NCBI GenBank assembly: GCA_020429915.1 | Contig: JAGQKV010000022.1 | Location: forward strand, 52,166 to 116,165 | Direction of reading: 5' to 3' | From: Candidatus Omnitrophota bacterium | GTDB taxonomy: Bacteria > Omnitrophota > Gorgyraeia > Zapsychrales > Zapsychraceae | DNA: 64,000 nt | In this document: in pieces, positions 1-11,349 of the stretch | Position numbering within the stretch: the first letter of the stretch is position 1 | Layout of the letters: each line of letters opens with the position of its first letter | Notes under the pieces: model-generated | Databases searched by the model: none | Told to the model about the DNA's origin: nothing | Seen by the model: the letters and a program-made list of their open reading frames with translations, nothing else | Position numbers and translations under genes: made by a program

Positions 1-1
1 C

Positions 2-1108
2 GCCAAGACCAAGGCCGGCAAGGGATGCGGATCGTGCCGCGGATTGATCGCGCAGCTGATCGAGTCTGCCGTCGGTGAAGTTCAGTACGATGCTTCCGAA
101 CACTATTATGTTCCGGGCGTGCCGTTGGAAAAATCCCAACTGATCCGCGAGATCCGCGACCGAAAAATCAAATCGGTCAGCGAGGTATTTGCGCAACTGT
201 GCGGCGGCCGGGAACATGTCGACAGCAAGGTCGGTCTGGCCTCCCTGTTGAAGACCGTGTGGCCGAAAGAATATGAGGATGAGCGCGACGCGCGCTTTAT
301 CAATGACCGGGTCCACGCCAATATTCAGAAGGACGGCACGTTCTCGGTGGTGCCGCGGATCTACGGTGGCGTCACCTCGGCTGAAGATTTGCTGCGCATC
401 GCCAACGCCGCGGTCAAATACAATGTCAAGATGGTGAAGTTTACCGGCGGACAGCGCATCGATCTGCTCGGCGTAAAGAAGGAAGACCTGCCGGGTATAT
501 GGAAGGATATCGGTATCCCCAGCGGACATGCCTACACCAAGGCCTTCCGAACATGCAAGAGTTGCGTCGGTACGGATTTCTGCCGTTTCGGCCTGGGCGA
601 CTCGATATCCTTGTCGCAAAAGATCGAAATTCGCTATCAGGGGATGGAATGCCCGCACAAGGTCAAGATGGCCGTGACCGGCTGTCCGCGCAACTGCGCC
701 GAGGCGTACGTCAAAGACGTCGGGGTGGTCGCGATCGAGGGGGACCGGTGGGAACTCTACATCGGCGGCGCCGCCGGCAGTATCATCCGCAAGGGCGATC
801 TGATGTGTACCGTCGACGACGAAGTGGCCGTCATCAAGTACGTGGACCGCTTCTTGCAATACTACCGGGAACACGCGAAATATTTGGAACGGACGTACGG
901 TTTTGTCGAGCGTATCGGCGTTGATGTTTTAAAAGGGATTTTGATCGAAGATTCACTCGGCATCTGTGCGCAATTGGAAGAACGGATGCAGGAGGCGGTC
1001 GAGGCGTACCGTGACCCGTGGGCGGAAGCCGACGTTCCGGCGTACATTAATCAATTTCAGGGCCCGCAACTGGTGGAAGTGGTTCGCGAGGTCAACAATA
1101 ACGGCTAG
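2..1108 (+). CDS. nirB: Nitrite reductase large subunit, C-terminal part (cut by window edge)
   Basis: Catalytic subunit of cytoplasmic siroheme nitrite reductase, which makes the six-electron reduction of nitrite to ammonium. The frame is open from base 2, so the N-terminal FAD/NAD(P)H half lies outside the window. The visible 368 residues begin inside a BFD-like [2Fe-2S] domain (CGSC pair at the very start), then the ferredoxin-like half-domain, then the siroheme/[4Fe-4S] domain with the diagnostic C-x5-C (CVGTDFC) and C-x3-C (CPRNC) cysteines. It ends with TAG, and the NirD gene follows 55 bases later behind a good ribosome site. The pairing with nirD and the nitrate importer indicates assimilatory NirBD. 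Sulfite reductase is the only sensible alternative and is disfavoured by the context. Confidence 0.93.
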   Translation, partial: AKTKAGKGCGSCRGLIAQLIESAVGEVQYDASEHYYVPGVPLEKSQLIREIRDRKIKSVSEVFAQLCGGREHVDSKVGLASLLKTVWPKEYEDERDARFINDRVHANIQKDGTFSVVPRIYGGVTSAEDLLRIANAAVKYNVKMVKFTGGQRIDLLGVKKEDLPGIWKDIGIPSGHAYTKAFRTCKSCVGTDFCRFGLGDSISLSQKIEIRYQGMECPHKVKMAVTGCPRNCAEAYVKDVGVVAIEGDRWELYIGGAAGSIIRKGDLMCTVDDEVAVIKYVDRFLQYYREHAKYLERTYGFVERIGVDVLKGILIEDSLGICAQLEERMQEAVEAYRDPWAEADVPAYINQFQGPQLVEVVREVNNNG

Positions 1109-1163
1109 CGCCGGCTGATGACCGGCGAAGATCTTGCCGGCGGACGGGCGAAAGGAGAACACT

Positions 1164-1523
1164 ATGGACCGGGCGTACATCATCAATCTTGGACCGCTGG
1201 AAGACATCGCGATCGGGCAGGGACGCTGTTTCATTGTCAAGGATACAGAAGTGGCGGTCTTCCGGCTGCGCGACGGCAGCGTCGCCGCGATCGAAAACCA
1301 GTGTCCGCACCGTAAAGGACCGCTGGCGGAAGGCATCATCGATCAGCAGTTCGTCGTCTGTCCGTTGCACGGGCACAAGTTCGATCTGGAGACAGGGCAA
1401 GGCGAAGGCGGGGAATGTGTGCGCGTCTTCAACACCTGGATCGAGCACGGAAATATTTACATGCAGTTTTCCCCCTACGTGTTTATCGACGGGAAGATCA
1501 CTGCCGGAACAAACAACAATTAA
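1164..1523 (+). CDS. nirD: Nitrite reductase small subunit, Rieske-type
   Basis: A 119-residue Rieske-fold protein, the usual partner of NirB. Both ligand pairs are intact: CPH near residue 45 and CPLH near residue 66, giving the 2Cys/2His [2Fe-2S] site. The ATG at 1164 is preferred because AAAGGAG lies at 1151-1157; an in-frame start further upstream has no such signal. NirD-family proteins act with NirB in NAD(P)H-dependent nitrite reduction, although many NirD proteins lack the cluster ligands; this one keeps them. The stop codon is embedded in the ribosome site of the next gene (TAAGGAG), as expected for a tightly coupled operon. Confidence 0.92.
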   Translation: MDRAYIINLGPLEDIAIGQGRCFIVKDTEVAVFRLRDGSVAAIENQCPHRKGPLAEGIIDQQFVVCPLHGHKFDLETGQGEGGECVRVFNTWIEHGNIYMQFSPYVFIDGKITAGTNNN

Positions 1524-1536
1524 GGAGACCGGAACT

Positions 1537-2883
1537 ATGATTAGAAAGACCCTCGCATTCACCCGGATATTGCTGATCGTTACCGGCGTCGTGCTGTTGT
1601 GCGGCGTTCCTGCGCGCGCGGAGATGCTGGATCTCGAAAAAGACGAACTCAAGCTCGGTTTCATCAAACTGACGGATATGGCTCCCCTGGCGATCGCCAA
1701 GGAGAAGTTCTTTTTTGAAGATGAAGGGCTTTACGTGACGCTGGAGGCTCAGGCCAACTGGAAGGTCCTGCTGGACCGTGTCATCGACGGAGAGCTTGAC
1801 GGCGCGCACATGCTTTCCGGACAGCCGATCGGGGCCACCATCGGTTTCGGGACCCAGGCGCATATCGTGACCGCATTCAGCATGGACCTTAACGGTAACG
1901 GCATCACCGTATCGAACGATATTTGGAAGCAGATGCGTCCGAACGTCCCGATGAAGGACGGCAAACCGATGCATCCGATTAAAGCCGACGCGCTCAAACC
2001 GATCGTTGAAGAATACCGGGCCAAAGGCGAGGAATTCAAGATGGGGATGGTGTTCCCGGTCTCCACACATAACTATGAAATCCGCTACTGGCTGGCCGCG
2101 GCCGGCATCAGCCCCGGATTCTACACCGCGACGGACATTACCGGTACCACCAATGCCGACGTGCTGCTGTCTGTGACGCCGCCGCCGCAGATGCCGGCGA
2201 CGCTTGAGGCCGGTACCATCTACGGCTACTGTGTAGGGGAACCGTGGAATCAGCAGGCCGTTTTTAAGGGGATCGGCGTCCCGGTTACGACCAATTACGA
2301 CATCTGGAAAAACAATCCCGAAAAGGTCTTCGGAGTCACGAAGGAATGGGCGGAGCAGAATCCCAATACGCATATCGCGCTGGTCAAGGCGCTTATCCGC
2401 GCCGCCAAATGGCTCGACGAAGATAACGGAAAGAACCGCGCCGAAGCCGCACGCATTCTGTCGAAGCCCGAGTACGTCGGAGCGGACTACGAAGTCATCG
2501 CCAACAGCATGACCGGGTTCTTCGAATTCGAAAAAGGCGACAAGCGTGAAATGCCGGACTTCAACGTCTTTTACCGCTACAATGCCACCTATCCGTTTTA
2601 CAGCGATGCTATCTGGTTTCTGACGCAAATGCGGCGCTGGGGACAGATCGGCGAGGCCAAAACAGACGAGTGGTATATCGGCACGGCCAAGAATATTTAT
2701 ATGCCGGAAGTATGGAAGATGGCGGCCCAGTCGCTGATCGATGACGGCTACATGTCGGAAGACGAGTTGCCCGATACGGACGGCTTCAAGGCGCCGACCG
2801 GCGATTTCATCGACGGGATCGTTTATGACGGCAAAGCCCCCAACGAGTATTTGCGTAAATTCGCAATCGGTAATAAGGACTAA
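1537..2883 (+). CDS. nrtA: Nitrate/nitrite ABC transporter, substrate-binding protein
   Basis: Periplasmic nitrate-binding protein of 448 residues. The N-terminus is a Sec signal peptide with a cleavage site after ARA (about residue 28); no lipobox cysteine follows, so it is probably soluble. The mature start ([13 protein letters not shown]) and the segment around [17 protein letters not shown] are characteristic of the NrtA/CmpA family, and the length fits. ATG 1537 sits behind AAGGAG at 1522-1527; a longer in-frame extension upstream overlaps nirD in another frame and is ignored. Neighbouring permease and two ATPases complete the transporter. CmpA-type bicarbonate binding is the main alternative, but the nitrate reduction genes on both sides argue for nitrate. 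Confidence 0.92.
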   Translation: MIRKTLAFTRILLIVTGVVLLCGVPARAEMLDLEKDELKLGFIKLTDMAPLAIAKEKFFFEDEGLYVTLEAQANWKVLLDRVIDGELDGAHMLSGQPIGATIGFGTQAHIVTAFSMDLNGNGITVSNDIWKQMRPNVPMKDGKPMHPIKADALKPIVEEYRAKGEEFKMGMVFPVSTHNYEIRYWLAAAGISPGFYTATDITGTTNADVLLSVTPPPQMPATLEAGTIYGYCVGEPWNQQAVFKGIGVPVTTNYDIWKNNPEKVFGVTKEWAEQNPNTHIALVKALIRAAKWLDEDNGKNRAEAARILSKPEYVGADYEVIANSMTGFFEFEKGDKREMPDFNVFYRYNATYPFYSDAIWFLTQMRRWGQIGEAKTDEWYIGTAKNIYMPEVWKMAAQSLIDDGYMSEDELPDTDGFKAPTGDFIDGIVYDGKAPNEYLRKFAIGNKD

Positions 2884-2897
2884 TTCAAGGAGAACTT

Positions 2898-3920
2898 ATG
2901 GCAACCAAGGTAATCAATTTTCTTTCTTTATGCGGGCTGACGTGGTTTGTCCCGTTCGTAAAACTGGCGTCCGGCGAATGCCCGAAGGAGCAGCTGCGTG
3001 AAATCCTTTCGGTCATCGGCATTCCGGTGGTGTCCGTGTTGATCTTCTTTGCATTTTGGTCATTTACCGCAGCGCAGATCAAAACCAGTTTGGGGAACCT
3101 GCCCGGCCCGGTCGCGGTCTGGGAGGCCAGCAAGACCTTGATCGCCGAACATAGGGATGAACGGGCGAAGGAAAAGGCCTTTTACCAACGCCAGGAAGAA
3201 CGCAATGCCAAGCGGCTGGCAAAAGATCCGCAGGCGGAGGTCAGGATCCGCAAATATACGGGCAAACCGACCTACTTTGATCAAATCGGCACCAGTTTGA
3301 TTACCGTCTTTGCCGGCTTTTTGATCGCGACGCTGCTCGCGTTGCCCATCGGCATTTTGTGCGGGTTGAACAAGTACGTCATGACGGCGTTCAGTCCGCT
3401 GATCCAGATCTTTAAGCCTGTTTCGCCGCTGGCCTGGTTACCGATCGTCACGATGGTGGTCAGTGCGCTTTATACCACAAACGACGGACTGTTTGAAAAG
3501 TCGTTCATCAACTCCGCGATTACGGTGGCGCTGTGTTCCTTGTGGGCAACTTTGATCAACACGGCGCTGGGCGTGGCGTCGATCGACAAGGACTACATTA
3601 ATGTCGCGCGGGTACTGAGGCTGGGCAATATCGAGAAGATTGTCAAGGTGGTCATCCCGGCATCTCTTCCGTACATTTTTGCCGGGCTACGGATATCTCT
3701 GGGCGTGGGCTGGATGGTCCTGATCGCGGCCGAAATGCTCGCGCAAAACCCGGGGTTGGGAAAATTTGTGTGGGATGAATTTCAAAACGGCAGCAGTCAC
3801 TCTTTGGCCCGCATTCTGGTCGCCGTGTTCACCATCGGGATCATCGGCTTTATGCTCGACCGGATCATGGTGGTGTTTCAAAAGCTGGTCAGTTTCGGAC
3901 AGGATGTAGCAACCGCATAG
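2898..3920 (+). CDS. nrtB: Nitrate ABC transporter permease
   Basis: Inner-membrane permease of 340 residues, binding-protein-dependent transport family (BPD_transp_1). One hydrophobic segment near residues 37-57 is followed by a charged, lysine/arginine-rich linker (about 75-115), then about five membrane spans. The EAA-type coupling loop lies around residues 220-260, with the family-typical stretch [26 protein letters not shown] split across it. The gene starts 14 bases after the nrtA stop and ends 9 bases before the first ATPase. It should form the channel of the nitrate importer with the two ATPases downstream. Confidence 0.92.
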   Translation: MATKVINFLSLCGLTWFVPFVKLASGECPKEQLREILSVIGIPVVSVLIFFAFWSFTAAQIKTSLGNLPGPVAVWEASKTLIAEHRDERAKEKAFYQRQEERNAKRLAKDPQAEVRIRKYTGKPTYFDQIGTSLITVFAGFLIATLLALPIGILCGLNKYVMTAFSPLIQIFKPVSPLAWLPIVTMVVSALYTTNDGLFEKSFINSAITVALCSLWATLINTALGVASIDKDYINVARVLRLGNIEKIVKVVIPASLPYIFAGLRISLGVGWMVLIAAEMLAQNPGLGKFVWDEFQNGSSHSLARILVAVFTIGIIGFMLDRIMVVFQKLVSFGQDVATA

Positions 3921-3929
3921 GGGAGAAGC

Positions 3930-4820
3930 ATGGCATTTCTGGAACTCAGAAACGTAAGCAAGTCATACGGGGAAGGCGCGGAGCGGACCGAAGTCCTGAA
4001 GGACGTCAACATGACGATCTGCGAAGGCGAGTTCGTTGCGGTAATCGGATTTTCCGGCAGCGGCAAGACCACGCTGATCTCGCTTATCTGCGGGCTCATC
4101 CAGCCGGATGAAGGGGAGGTCCTCCTGCGCGGCAAAAAGATCACCGGTCCGGGACCGGACCGCGGTATCGTGTTTCAAAATTATTCGCTGCTGCCGTGGC
4201 TGACCGTGGAGGGGAACGTGGCCGTGGCGGTGAATCAGGTCTTTAAGGATTGGGACCCGCAGCGCCGGCATGACCAGGTCCGCAAGTACATTGAGATGGT
4301 CAATTTGACGCCGGCTTTGCACAAGCGTCCCAGTGAACTCTCCGGCGGGATGAGACAACGGGTGTCTGTGGCGCGCGCGTTGGCGATGAATCCCGAAATC
4401 CTGTTGCTGGACGAACCGTTAAGCGCTCTCGACGCCCTGACCCGGGGCACATTGCAGTATGAAATCGAGAAAATTTGGCGGGAAGACCGTAAAACGGCGG
4501 TCATGATTACCAATGACGTCGACGAAGGGATAATACTCGCCGACCGGATCATCCCGTTGAAACCCGGACCACGGGCCACGCTGGGACCGGAGTTCCGCGT
4601 GAACCTGCCGCGGCCGCGCGACAAGAACGAACTCAACGACAACGACATATACAAACATCTGCGCAACGATATCGTCCGGTACATGCTGGATATCGGAAAA
4701 GAGACCGGCGCCGGCAAGTCCGCGTTGGAACTCGCACTCCCGGATTTGCAGCCCAAGGACCTGCGTCCATCGCAAAGAGAGGCTGTCCTGTCCAGGGAAG
4801 TCCGGGCGGCTATCGAATAA
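3930..4820 (+). CDS. nrtC: Nitrate ABC transporter ATP-binding protein (NrtC-type, ATPase domain only)
   Basis: ABC ATPase of 296 residues. Walker A is GFSGSGKTT (about residues 39-47), the signature is LSGGMRQR and Walker B is LLLDEP. The H-loop position reads TND instead of THD, so the switch histidine is replaced by asparagine; the partner ATPase NrtD keeps THD. Cyanobacterial NrtC carries an extra NrtA-like regulatory domain at the C-terminus. That domain is absent here, so direct nitrate/ammonium gating through it is not expected. The two ATPases probably form a heterodimer with one canonical and one altered catalytic site. Confidence 0.88.
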   Translation: MAFLELRNVSKSYGEGAERTEVLKDVNMTICEGEFVAVIGFSGSGKTTLISLICGLIQPDEGEVLLRGKKITGPGPDRGIVFQNYSLLPWLTVEGNVAVAVNQVFKDWDPQRRHDQVRKYIEMVNLTPALHKRPSELSGGMRQRVSVARALAMNPEILLLDEPLSALDALTRGTLQYEIEKIWREDRKTAVMITNDVDEGIILADRIIPLKPGPRATLGPEFRVNLPRPRDKNELNDNDIYKHLRNDIVRYMLDIGKETGAGKSALELALPDLQPKDLRPSQREAVLSREVRAAIE

Positions 4821-4848
4821 ACCGGTCATCATATCAAGGAGACACTCT

Positions 4849-5727
4849 ATGAAACCTCCCATGCTCGAGATCGTCAATCTGAAGAAGGTGTACCCGACCA
4901 AGAACGGACCCTTTACGGTGCTGGAGGAATTCAATCTGCGCGTCGACGAGGGTGAATTTGTGGCTGTCATCGGACATTCCGGTTGTGGTAAATCCACGGC
5001 GCTGATGATGATTGCCGGTTTGAATGATATCAGCGACGGAGATATTACCGTTGAAGGCCGGGTCATCCAGGGAGCGGGGCCCGACCGCGCGGTCGTCTTT
5101 CAGTCCCCCAGCCTGTTCCCGTGGATGACGACGCTGGAAAACGTCATGCTCGGCGTCCGCCGTGTTTATCCGCACGGAACCAGGAAGCAACAGGAGGATA
5201 TTTGCAAATACTATCTGAACCGTGTGGGATTGATCAATGCGCTGGACAAGAAGGCTTCCGATCTTTCCAACGGGATGAAACAACGGGTCGGCATCGCGCG
5301 CGCCTTCGCCCTGAAGCCGCGGGTTCTTCTCCTGGACGAACCCTTTGGAATGCTCGATTCCCTGACACGCGCCGAATTGCAGGACGTGCTTCTGGAAGTT
5401 TGGAACAAAGAGAAAATTACCGCCATCATGGTGACGCATGACGTCGATGAGGCTCTTTACTTATCCGACCGGGTGGTGATGATGACCTCCGGGCCTTACG
5501 CGAAGGTGGGGGATGTCCTGGAAATACCGTTCCACCGTCCCCGTGAACGGTCCGCGGTCATGGAAGATCCCCGCTATTACGATTGCCGTGGACATTTGCT
5601 TGACTTTTTGAACGGTCACGATAAAGATAAGTTGAGGGATAATCCATCGCCGTCCGCGACAAGCCAAATCACCGTGTCTCCTCAGTCGGACACAAACAGC
5701 ACAGAGATGGCTTTGGGAAAAATTTAA
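4849..5727 (+). CDS. nrtD: Nitrate ABC transporter ATP-binding protein (NrtD-type)
   Basis: Second ABC ATPase of the importer, 292 residues. Walker A is GHSGCGKST, the signature reads LSNGMKQRVGIARA, Walker B is LLLDEP, and the intact H-loop is THDVDEA. The LSNGM signature and the YLSDRVVMM segment are typical of NrtD/CmpD. About 35 residues after the ATPase core are Ser/Thr/Gln-rich and look disordered. The ATG lies behind AAGGAG, 28 bases after nrtC. The porin gene follows after a 35-base gap with its own ribosome site (AAGGAG at 5748-5753). Confidence 0.92.
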   Translation: MKPPMLEIVNLKKVYPTKNGPFTVLEEFNLRVDEGEFVAVIGHSGCGKSTALMMIAGLNDISDGDITVEGRVIQGAGPDRAVVFQSPSLFPWMTTLENVMLGVRRVYPHGTRKQQEDICKYYLNRVGLINALDKKASDLSNGMKQRVGIARAFALKPRVLLLDEPFGMLDSLTRAELQDVLLEVWNKEKITAIMVTHDVDEALYLSDRVVMMTSGPYAKVGDVLEIPFHRPRERSAVMEDPRYYDCRGHLLDFLNGHDKDKLRDNPSPSATSQITVSPQSDTNSTEMALGKI

Positions 5728-5762
5728 TCCGGTACGACATCATGTAAGAAGGAGCAGACAAA

Positions 5763-7001
5763 ATGAAGTTACGCATTTCCGGGAGTGTATTTGCAGTCAC
5801 AATGATCCTATTGAGTGGAACCGCCTACGCCGCGGATTCGTTGAAGGAGGCCCTTTTGGAGGGGACTCCCTACATCGATGCCCGCTACCGCTTTGAGTAT
5901 GTGGAACAGGACGGCCTGGCCAATGATGCCGAGGCGTCGACGTTGAGAACTCGCTTCGGTTATAAGACGGGAACTTATGAAAACTTTTCGGCCGTTCTGG
6001 AATTTGAGAATATTACCCAAGTCGGTGACGACGACTATAACGATACGCTCAACGGGCGCACCACGTATCCGGTGGTGGCAGACGTGGAGAACACCGAAGT
6101 CAATCAATCCTTCCTGCAGTACACCGGCATCCCGGAAACGACTGTAAAACTCGGGCGTCAGGTGATCACGCTTGATGGACACCGGTTTGTCGGGCACGTC
6201 GGCTGGCGGCAGAACAATCAGACGTTCGACGCGATTACCATTTCCAACAAAAGCCTGCCAGACACGGAAATTCGGTACGGATACATCAACGGTGTTAACC
6301 GTATTTTCGGAGACGATTCTCCGGCGGGGGATTGGGATTCGGACAGCCATCTGTTCAACATCTCCAACACCAGTACGCCGTTGGGCAAGATCGTGGTGTA
6401 TTCCTACTTGCTGGATTTTGAAATGGACGCCCCGGCCGCCTCGAACCAGAGTTTCGGGATCAGTTTGGACGGTAAGCAAAAGCTGACGGAACATCTCACT
6501 GGAAATTATTACGGGGAGTACGCCTTTCAGCAGGACTACGGTTCCAACACCACCGACTATGACGCCGATTACTATCACGTCTCCGGCGGGTTGAGCTGCC
6601 ATGGCTTAACAACGACCGTCGGTTACGAAGTGCTGGGCAGCGACAACGGGATGGCGGCCTTTTCCACACCGTTGGCAACATTGCATAAGTGGAACGGCTG
6701 GGCCGATGTGTTTCTGGCAACGCCGGCAACCGGTCTGGAAGACTTTTACGTCGACGTAACTTATAAAGTTAGCGGTATTGAAGGCGATATGAAATTCCTC
6801 AACGGCCTGTTGGCCAAGGTCCAGTATCATGATTTCTCAGCGGAGGAAGGGAGTATGGATTACGGGACCGAATGGGGAGTTTACGTCAAACAGCCGATAA
6901 CCAAAAACGTCTACGCCGAAGTCAAGTATGCCGACTATGACACCGACGGCTTTGCCACCGATCGCAAGAAGGTCGTCTTCGGCCTGGGGGTCACCTATTA
7001 G
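5763..7001 (+). CDS. Outer-membrane porin, probable nitrate channel
   Basis: A 412-residue predicted beta-barrel protein. It has a clear Sec signal peptide ending in AYA-AD (about residue 24). The rest is rich in alternating aromatic/polar strands and ends in a strand with hydrophobic alternation (FGLGVTY), the usual outer-membrane insertion signal. The start of the mature part (IDARYRFEYVEQDG) resembles alginate-export/OprD-like porins that carry anionic solutes. It is co-transcribed with the nitrate importer and reductase, so passage of nitrate or nitrite over the outer membrane is the natural inference; substrate specificity cannot be read from sequence. It also shows that the host is diderm. 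Confidence 0.8.
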   Translation: MKLRISGSVFAVTMILLSGTAYAADSLKEALLEGTPYIDARYRFEYVEQDGLANDAEASTLRTRFGYKTGTYENFSAVLEFENITQVGDDDYNDTLNGRTTYPVVADVENTEVNQSFLQYTGIPETTVKLGRQVITLDGHRFVGHVGWRQNNQTFDAITISNKSLPDTEIRYGYINGVNRIFGDDSPAGDWDSDSHLFNISNTSTPLGKIVVYSYLLDFEMDAPAASNQSFGISLDGKQKLTEHLTGNYYGEYAFQQDYGSNTTDYDADYYHVSGGLSCHGLTTTVGYEVLGSDNGMAAFSTPLATLHKWNGWADVFLATPATGLEDFYVDVTYKVSGIEGDMKFLNGLLAKVQYHDFSAEEGSMDYGTEWGVYVKQPITKNVYAEVKYADYDTDGFATDRKKVVFGLGVTY

Positions 7002-7023
7002 TTCCCATCATGAGCAATCGGAT

Positions 7024-8649
7024 ATGACTCAGCATGTGATGAACAGTCCTACCGACCGGCGTGCATTGACCGCGGCCATCGAACGGTTTTCGCGGAAGCA
7101 CGATAAGGGGGTGTTCGGACCCAATCAAAAGAAGTACGAAGAACTCATCCCCAAGACCGCCCCGGGTCCGGGGAAACAATACGCCTTTGAGGTGGATCTG
7201 GATAAATGCACCGGGTGCAAGGCGTGCGTGACGGCTTGTCACAGCGAGAACGGTCTCGACGAGGATGAAACATGGCGGGGGGTAGGGTTGATTCAAGGCG
7301 GCACGGATGACAACGCCGTGCTGCAACACGTTACCACCGCTTGTCATCACTGCGCGGATCCGGCTTGTCTGAGCGGTTGTCCGACGTTGGCGTACACCAA
7401 GGACGAAGAAACCGGCGTGGTCAAGCACCTGGATGACCAGTGCTTCGGTTGTCAGTACTGCATTCTGAAATGCCCGTACGATGTGCCGAAGTATAACGAG
7501 AAACGCGGCATTGTGCACAAATGTGACATGTGCGTCGGCCGGTTGAAGGCAGGGCAGGCTCCGGCCTGTGTGCGCGCCTGTCCGAACGGGGCGATCCGCA
7601 TTACGGTGGTGGATACCGCGGAGGTTCGACAGAACAGCCGAGAATTTGTCGATGTTCCGGGGGCACCGATGTCGGACTACACGTACCCTACGACCAAATT
7701 CAAGACCGCGCGTCGGATGCCGGCAGATGCGCGACCGGCCGACGACGCCGCGGTTAAGCCGGAACATTCGCATCTGCCGCTGGTCGTGATGCTCACTCTG
7801 ACGCAATTGTCCGTCGGGACTTTCCTTTATGAATGGATCGCGACGACCTTTTTCGGCGCGGCGGTAATCAGACCGGTCCTGGTGACGACCGCGCTTGCGG
7901 TCGGACTTGCGGCCTTGGGAGCCAGTATACTGCATTTGGGACGGCCGCAGTTGTTTTACCGGGCCGTGCTGGGATTTCGCCAATCCTGGTTGAGCCGTGA
8001 GATTATCGCCTTCGCGGCCTTCGCGCATGTGGCATTGTTGTACGCGGCGTGCGTGCATCTGCCCGCGCTGAACCAGTGGCTCTCCGGAATGATTCCGGGT
8101 AACGATGTCCTGCCGGTGCTGTCCGTGGCCGTGGTTTTACTCGGGATGACCGGAATTCTTGCCTCGGTGATGGTTTATCGCGACACACGCCGGCCGTTCT
8201 GGGATCACCCGTTGACGAACATCAAATTCTTTGCCACCATGGGGATGCTGGGCTCGGCGACGGGTTTGCTAGTCGCGGTCGCCGGCGGTCACGCCGTCCC
8301 GGGCGCTGTGCGCGGGCTCGCGGTGTTGATAAGTGCAGTGACTGTCATTAAGGTTGTTTCCGAAGCCGCTGTTTTTTGGCTAAAGGATTACGCCAACCGG
8401 CCCATGATCGCCAAGACAGCGGTCCTGCTGCGGGGGCCGCTGCACAAATACTGGCGGGCCAGATGGGTATGTGGATTGACCGGCGGTATCGTCCTGCCGT
8501 TGGGATTGGCGTCGGCGGCCGGATCATCGCCGATGGCGACGGGTATGTTGGCGGCTGCAATATTGTTGTTTTGCGTGGCGGGGGAGCTGGCGTCACGTTA
8601 TCTGTTTTTCAGGGCGGTCGTAGCCTACCGGATGCCGGGAGGATCATGA
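7024..8649 (+). CDS. Fused DmsB-DmsC-like iron-sulfur / membrane anchor subunit
   Basis: A 541-residue fusion. The N-terminal half (about residues 50-245) is a DmsB/NarH-type ferredoxin domain with sixteen cysteines in four groups ([39 protein letters not shown]...CVRAC), enough for four [4Fe-4S] clusters. The C-terminal half has about eight hydrophobic spans like DmsC/YnfH quinol-oxidising anchors. It sits directly before the nitrate reductase gene, so it probably passes electrons from membrane quinol to that enzyme. The ATG at 7024 has only a weak ribosome site; the ATG at 7039 is an alternative. No twin-arginine signal is visible, so the iron-sulfur half should face the cytoplasm. Confidence 0.85.
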   Translation: MTQHVMNSPTDRRALTAAIERFSRKHDKGVFGPNQKKYEELIPKTAPGPGKQYAFEVDLDKCTGCKACVTACHSENGLDEDETWRGVGLIQGGTDDNAVLQHVTTACHHCADPACLSGCPTLAYTKDEETGVVKHLDDQCFGCQYCILKCPYDVPKYNEKRGIVHKCDMCVGRLKAGQAPACVRACPNGAIRITVVDTAEVRQNSREFVDVPGAPMSDYTYPTTKFKTARRMPADARPADDAAVKPEHSHLPLVVMLTLTQLSVGTFLYEWIATTFFGAAVIRPVLVTTALAVGLAALGASILHLGRPQLFYRAVLGFRQSWLSREIIAFAAFAHVALLYAACVHLPALNQWLSGMIPGNDVLPVLSVAVVLLGMTGILASVMVYRDTRRPFWDHPLTNIKFFATMGMLGSATGLLVAVAGGHAVPGAVRGLAVLISAVTVIKVVSEAAVFWLKDYANRPMIAKTAVLLRGPLHKYWRARWVCGLTGGIVLPLGLASAAGSSPMATGMLAAAILLFCVAGELASRYLFFRAVVAYRMPGGS

Positions 8650-8650
8650 A

Positions 8651-10861
8651 TTGCTGGAACGGTTAAAAAAACTGATTTACCAGACTGACGGAAAGTTCAC
8701 CGAGGAGCTCCGGCTGGAAGAGTCGGGCTTCGGGCTCGGGCATTTACCGCGGCGGCTCAGGCCGGATGGCGTCACCCGGGCGGTGTGCGGGTATTGCTCG
8801 ACGGGCTGCAGTCTCGATGTGCATATCAAGGACGGCAAGGCCTGCAATCTGACCCCCACGCACGCGTATCCGGTCAATGTGGGTGAAGCTTGTCCCAAGG
8901 GGTGGGAGGCGTTAAGTGTGTTGAACGCCACCGACCGCGCCACGACACCCTTACTGCGCGGCAGCGACGGTACGCTTAAGCCGGTGGACTGGCCGGTGGC
9001 ATTGAAAACATTTGCCGAACGGTTCAAGGCCGTTCAACAACGACACGGTGCCGACAGTGTTGCCTATTTGAGTACGGGGCAGATCACCAACGAGGAAATG
9101 ACGCTGTTGGGCATTCTTGCCAAGTTCGGGATGGGGATCGTTCACGGTGACGGCAACACCCGCCAGTGCATGGCGACGGCCGCGACCGCGTACAAGCAGT
9201 CGTTCGGATTTGATGCGCCGCCGTTCACGTATGCCGACTTCGAAGAGTCGGATTGTCTGGTGTTTGTCGGCGCCAATCCATGCATCGCTCATCCGATTAT
9301 GTGGCAGCGGGTCCTGATGAATCAAAACAATCCGGAAATCATCGTCCTCGATCCCCGCAAGACAGAAACAGCTATTGCGGCCACACAGCATTATGCGGTG
9401 CGGCCTAAGAGCGATTTGTCCCTGCTGTACGGCGTGGCCAATTTTCTTATCAAGAATGAGTGGATTGATGAGGATTACATCGAACGTCATACAAATTCAT
9501 TTGAGGCGTTCAGCCGACACGTCGAGGAATTCACCCTGGACCGTGTCAGTGCCGTGTGCGGCATATCGGAAACACAGATCGCGGAACTGGCGGCGCTTAT
9601 TCACCGCAGTCAACGCGTGTCTTTTTGGTGGATGGTGGGTGTCAATCAGGGATATGAGGCCACGCGGACCGCGCAGGCCATCATCAATCTCGCGTTAATG
9701 ACCGGCAACATCGGGCGCCCGGGGACCGGCGCGAATTCGATCACCGGCCAGTGCAATGCGATGGGTTCGCGCCTGTACAGTAACACCACCAACCTGCTCG
9801 GCGGACGGATGTTCACCGATGCGGAACACCGCGGCGAGATCGCCGAGATCCTCGGGATCGGTGCCGAGCGGATCCCGGCGGAAGACAGCTGGGCCTATGA
9901 TCAAATCATTGAAGGCGTGCACGAAGGTAAGATCAAGGGGTTGTGGATCGTCGCCACGAATCCCGGTCATTCCTGGATCAACCGGACCTTTTTTGAGGAA
10001 TGCATGCGCAAGCTTGAGTTTCTTGTGGTTCAGGACATGTACCATTCCACCGAAACCGCACAGCTGGCCGACCTGGTTTTACCCGCGGCGGGCTGGGGGG
10101 AAAAGGAAGGGACCTTTATCAATTCCGAGCGCCGTTTCGGTCTGATCCGGGCCGTCGCCGAACCGCCCGGCGAAGCGAAGACGGATTTTGAGATCTTCAA
10201 GCTGATCGGCCGGGCGTGGGGTTGTCAGGATATCACCGACCGCTGGTCGGCGCCGGAGGATATGTTTCAAACAATAAAGGAAGTCTCGCGGGGCCGGCCG
10301 TGCGATATTACCGGCATTGCGGATTATGCCATGCTGGAACGGTGCGGGGGCATCCAGTGGCCGTTTCGCCCGGAAGACGATGAAACCGCGACCGAACGCC
10401 GGCTGTTTGAGGATGGGGAATACTACCACAGCGACGGACGCGCCCAGTTCATGTTCGAGGCCGTCGCCCCCAATCCCGAGCCGACGTGCCGGCAATACCC
10501 ATTGGTGCTGCTCACCGGGCGGGGGACGTCCTCGCAGTGGCACACGCAAACGCGGACGGGAAAGTCCAAAATTTTGCAGAAAATGTGCCCTCAAGAAGTG
10601 TATGTTGAGATAAATCCACGGGACGCGCGGGACTTGAGCATTCGACCCGGACAACAGGTCCGAGTGGTGACGCGGCGCGGCTCGGTGAAGGCGAACGCCG
10701 TAATCAAACCGTCGGTATTCAGCGGCCAGATCTTTATGCCGATGCATTATCCCGAGACCAATCTTTTGACATTGAAATGTTTCGATCCCTATTCACGGCA
10801 ACCGTCGTATAAATCGTGCGCGGCGAAGTTAATGACGGTCCAAACGGAGAAAGCGACATGA
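8651..10861 (+). CDS. nasA: Assimilatory nitrate reductase, molybdopterin catalytic subunit
   Basis: Cytoplasmic molybdopterin oxidoreductase of 736 residues, reducing nitrate to nitrite. The N-terminus holds the [4Fe-4S] motif C-x2-C-x3-C (CGYCSTGC) with the fourth cysteine in GEACPKGW. The central segment [18 protein letters not shown] and the NAMGSR motif are typical of NasA/NarB/NapA-type enzymes. The C-terminal molydopterin dinucleotide-binding domain is present (about residues 620-730). There is no C-terminal BFD domain and no signal peptide. The start is TTG at 8651, supported by GGGAGG at 8638-8643; the nearby ATG at 8646 opens only a seven-codon frame. It overlaps the MOSC gene by four bases (ATGA). 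Confidence 0.92.
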   Translation: MLERLKKLIYQTDGKFTEELRLEESGFGLGHLPRRLRPDGVTRAVCGYCSTGCSLDVHIKDGKACNLTPTHAYPVNVGEACPKGWEALSVLNATDRATTPLLRGSDGTLKPVDWPVALKTFAERFKAVQQRHGADSVAYLSTGQITNEEMTLLGILAKFGMGIVHGDGNTRQCMATAATAYKQSFGFDAPPFTYADFEESDCLVFVGANPCIAHPIMWQRVLMNQNNPEIIVLDPRKTETAIAATQHYAVRPKSDLSLLYGVANFLIKNEWIDEDYIERHTNSFEAFSRHVEEFTLDRVSAVCGISETQIAELAALIHRSQRVSFWWMVGVNQGYEATRTAQAIINLALMTGNIGRPGTGANSITGQCNAMGSRLYSNTTNLLGGRMFTDAEHRGEIAEILGIGAERIPAEDSWAYDQIIEGVHEGKIKGLWIVATNPGHSWINRTFFEECMRKLEFLVVQDMYHSTETAQLADLVLPAAGWGEKEGTFINSERRFGLIRAVAEPPGEAKTDFEIFKLIGRAWGCQDITDRWSAPEDMFQTIKEVSRGRPCDITGIADYAMLERCGGIQWPFRPEDDETATERRLFEDGEYYHSDGRAQFMFEAVAPNPEPTCRQYPLVLLTGRGTSSQWHTQTRTGKSKILQKMCPQEVYVEINPRDARDLSIRPGQQVRVVTRRGSVKANAVIKPSVFSGQIFMPMHYPETNLLTLKCFDPYSRQPSYKSCAAKLMTVQTEKAT

Positions 10862-11349
10862 TCCGGATCAATACGTCGTCCAGAGTGGCCTCGATCAATA
10901 TCTCGGGAGGAGGGATCCCGAAACGGCCCATCCCCGCTGTGCTGATACGAGAAGGCGGACTGGAGGGGGACGGGCATAATCACGCCAAACACTATCGGCC
11001 CGCCCAGGCGGTGTCGTTGCAGGATATCGAGATGCTGGAGGAATTGACCCGGGAAGGTTTTCCGTTGACGGCCGGGATGACGGGAGAGAATATTGATCTT
11101 AACAACGTGAATGTTAACCGACTTCCCATCGGGGCGCGCCTGATTTTTGAAGGCGGCGTTGAAATCGAGATCACCCGCAAGCGTCCGCCTTGCTACGTGC
11201 TGGATGTGATCGACCCGCGCTTGAAAAAGACGATCGTCGGGCGGTGCGGGGTATACGCCAAGGTCATACGCCCGGGGGCGTTGGAAAACGGCGCGGGCGT
11301 CACGGTGGAATTACCGGTCAGCCATGAATGTCTTGTCGAAAAAGTTTAA
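10858..11349 (+). CDS. MOSC-domain protein
   Basis: A 163-residue single-domain MOSC protein (molybdenum cofactor sulfurase C-terminal fold). The conserved cysteine is in RKRPPCYV (about residue 117). The ATG overlaps the nasA stop codon in an ATGA, so translation is probably coupled. Stand-alone MOSC proteins are thought to deliver sulfur or handle the cofactor for molybdoenzymes. Here, between the reductase and mobA, it likely helps mature the nitrate reductase cofactor. The end overlaps the start of mobA by 26 bases. Confidence 0.85.
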   Translation: MIRINTSSRVASINISGGGIPKRPIPAVLIREGGLEGDGHNHAKHYRPAQAVSLQDIEMLEELTREGFPLTAGMTGENIDLNNVNVNRLPIGARLIFEGGVEIEITRKRPPCYVLDVIDPRLKKTIVGRCGVYAKVIRPGALENGAGVTVELPVSHECLVEKV

